Assembly (NCBI GenBank): GCA_903831925.1
Contig: CAIKZV010000192.1
Coordinates: forward strand, 1 to 6,151
Direction of reading: 5' to 3'
From: an uncultured Burkholderiales bacterium
Lineage (GTDB): Bacteria > Pseudomonadota > Gammaproteobacteria > Burkholderiales > Burkholderiaceae_E
Length of the DNA: 6,151 nucleotides
Shown here in pieces: positions 6,109 through 6,151 of the stretch (positions are counted from its first letter, which is position 1; each line of letters opens with the position of its first letter). Both the position numbers and the translations under genes were made by a program. The notes under the pieces were generated by a model. It did no database searches. It worked only from the letters and a program-made list of their open reading frames with translations, and was not told the DNA's origin.

Positions 6109-6151
6109 ATGACCCATATCGTCACCGAGTCCTGCATTCGCTGCAAATACA
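6109..6151 (+). CDS. fdxA: Ferredoxin FdxA (7Fe/8Fe type), N-terminal fragment cut by window edge
   Basis: Only the first 14 codons are present, reading MTHIVTESCIRCKY. This matches the very conserved start of bacterial 3Fe-4S/4Fe-4S ferredoxins (family pattern MTxVVTExCIxCKYTDC). C9 and C12 are the first two cluster ligands. Such proteins are usually about 80-110 residues long and carry electrons in the cytoplasm. It is transcribed divergently from the transporter operon. No Shine-Dalgarno is visible: the 29 nt before the ATG contain only four purines. The length is too short for certainty, but the motif is distinctive. Confidence 0.85.
   Translation, partial: MTHIVTESCIRCKY

Noticed and set aside
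1..6151. CRISPR array, tRNA/rRNA gene, insertion sequence or attachment site
   Set aside because: No spaced direct repeats, transposase motif, terminal inverted repeats or tRNA-like folds were seen. Almost all of the window is accounted for by genes.

Overview
The window is GC-rich, densely coded bacterial chromosome. PncB, the Liv-type transporter proteins and the FdxA-type ferredoxin start all read as Proteobacteria, most likely Betaproteobacteria. That is judged from protein style and base composition only, and the species cannot be named. Nearly everything is on the minus strand; one gene at the right edge is on the plus strand.

Layout from left to right: (1) 1-1064, minus: pncB, nicotinate phosphoribosyltransferase (NAD salvage), missing its C-terminus at the window edge. 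(2) 1135-5891, minus: a complete branched-chain-amino-acid/amide (HAAT, Liv-type) ABC importer operon. In transcription order it encodes a secreted substrate-binding protein, a single 644-residue permease in which LivH and LivM are fused, the LivG ATPase and the LivF ATPase. (3) 5892-6108: a 217-bp divergent intergenic region with a good sigma70-like promoter facing right, an 8+8 bp palindrome across its -35/spacer, and two leader hairpins. (4) 6109-6151, plus: the first 14 codons of a 7Fe/8Fe-type ferredoxin (fdxA).

The transporter genes are tightly coupled: a 41-nt gap from binding protein to permease, a 4-nt ATGA overlap from permease to livG, and 1 nt from livG to livF. The binding protein would capture a small amino-acid-like or amide solute in the periplasm. 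The fused permease forms the channel, and LivG and LivF supply ATP hydrolysis. The substrate cannot be read from the sequence. PncB follows LivF by 70 nt with no visible terminator, so it may be co-transcribed. This raises, but does not prove, a link between the transporter and pyridine/NAD precursors.

No wholly new system is evident. The points most worth a second look are the LivH-LivM fusion, the perfect 12-bp triplicated repeat that extends the LivG C-terminus, the palindrome and hairpins in front of fdxA, and the position of the transporter between fdxA and pncB.
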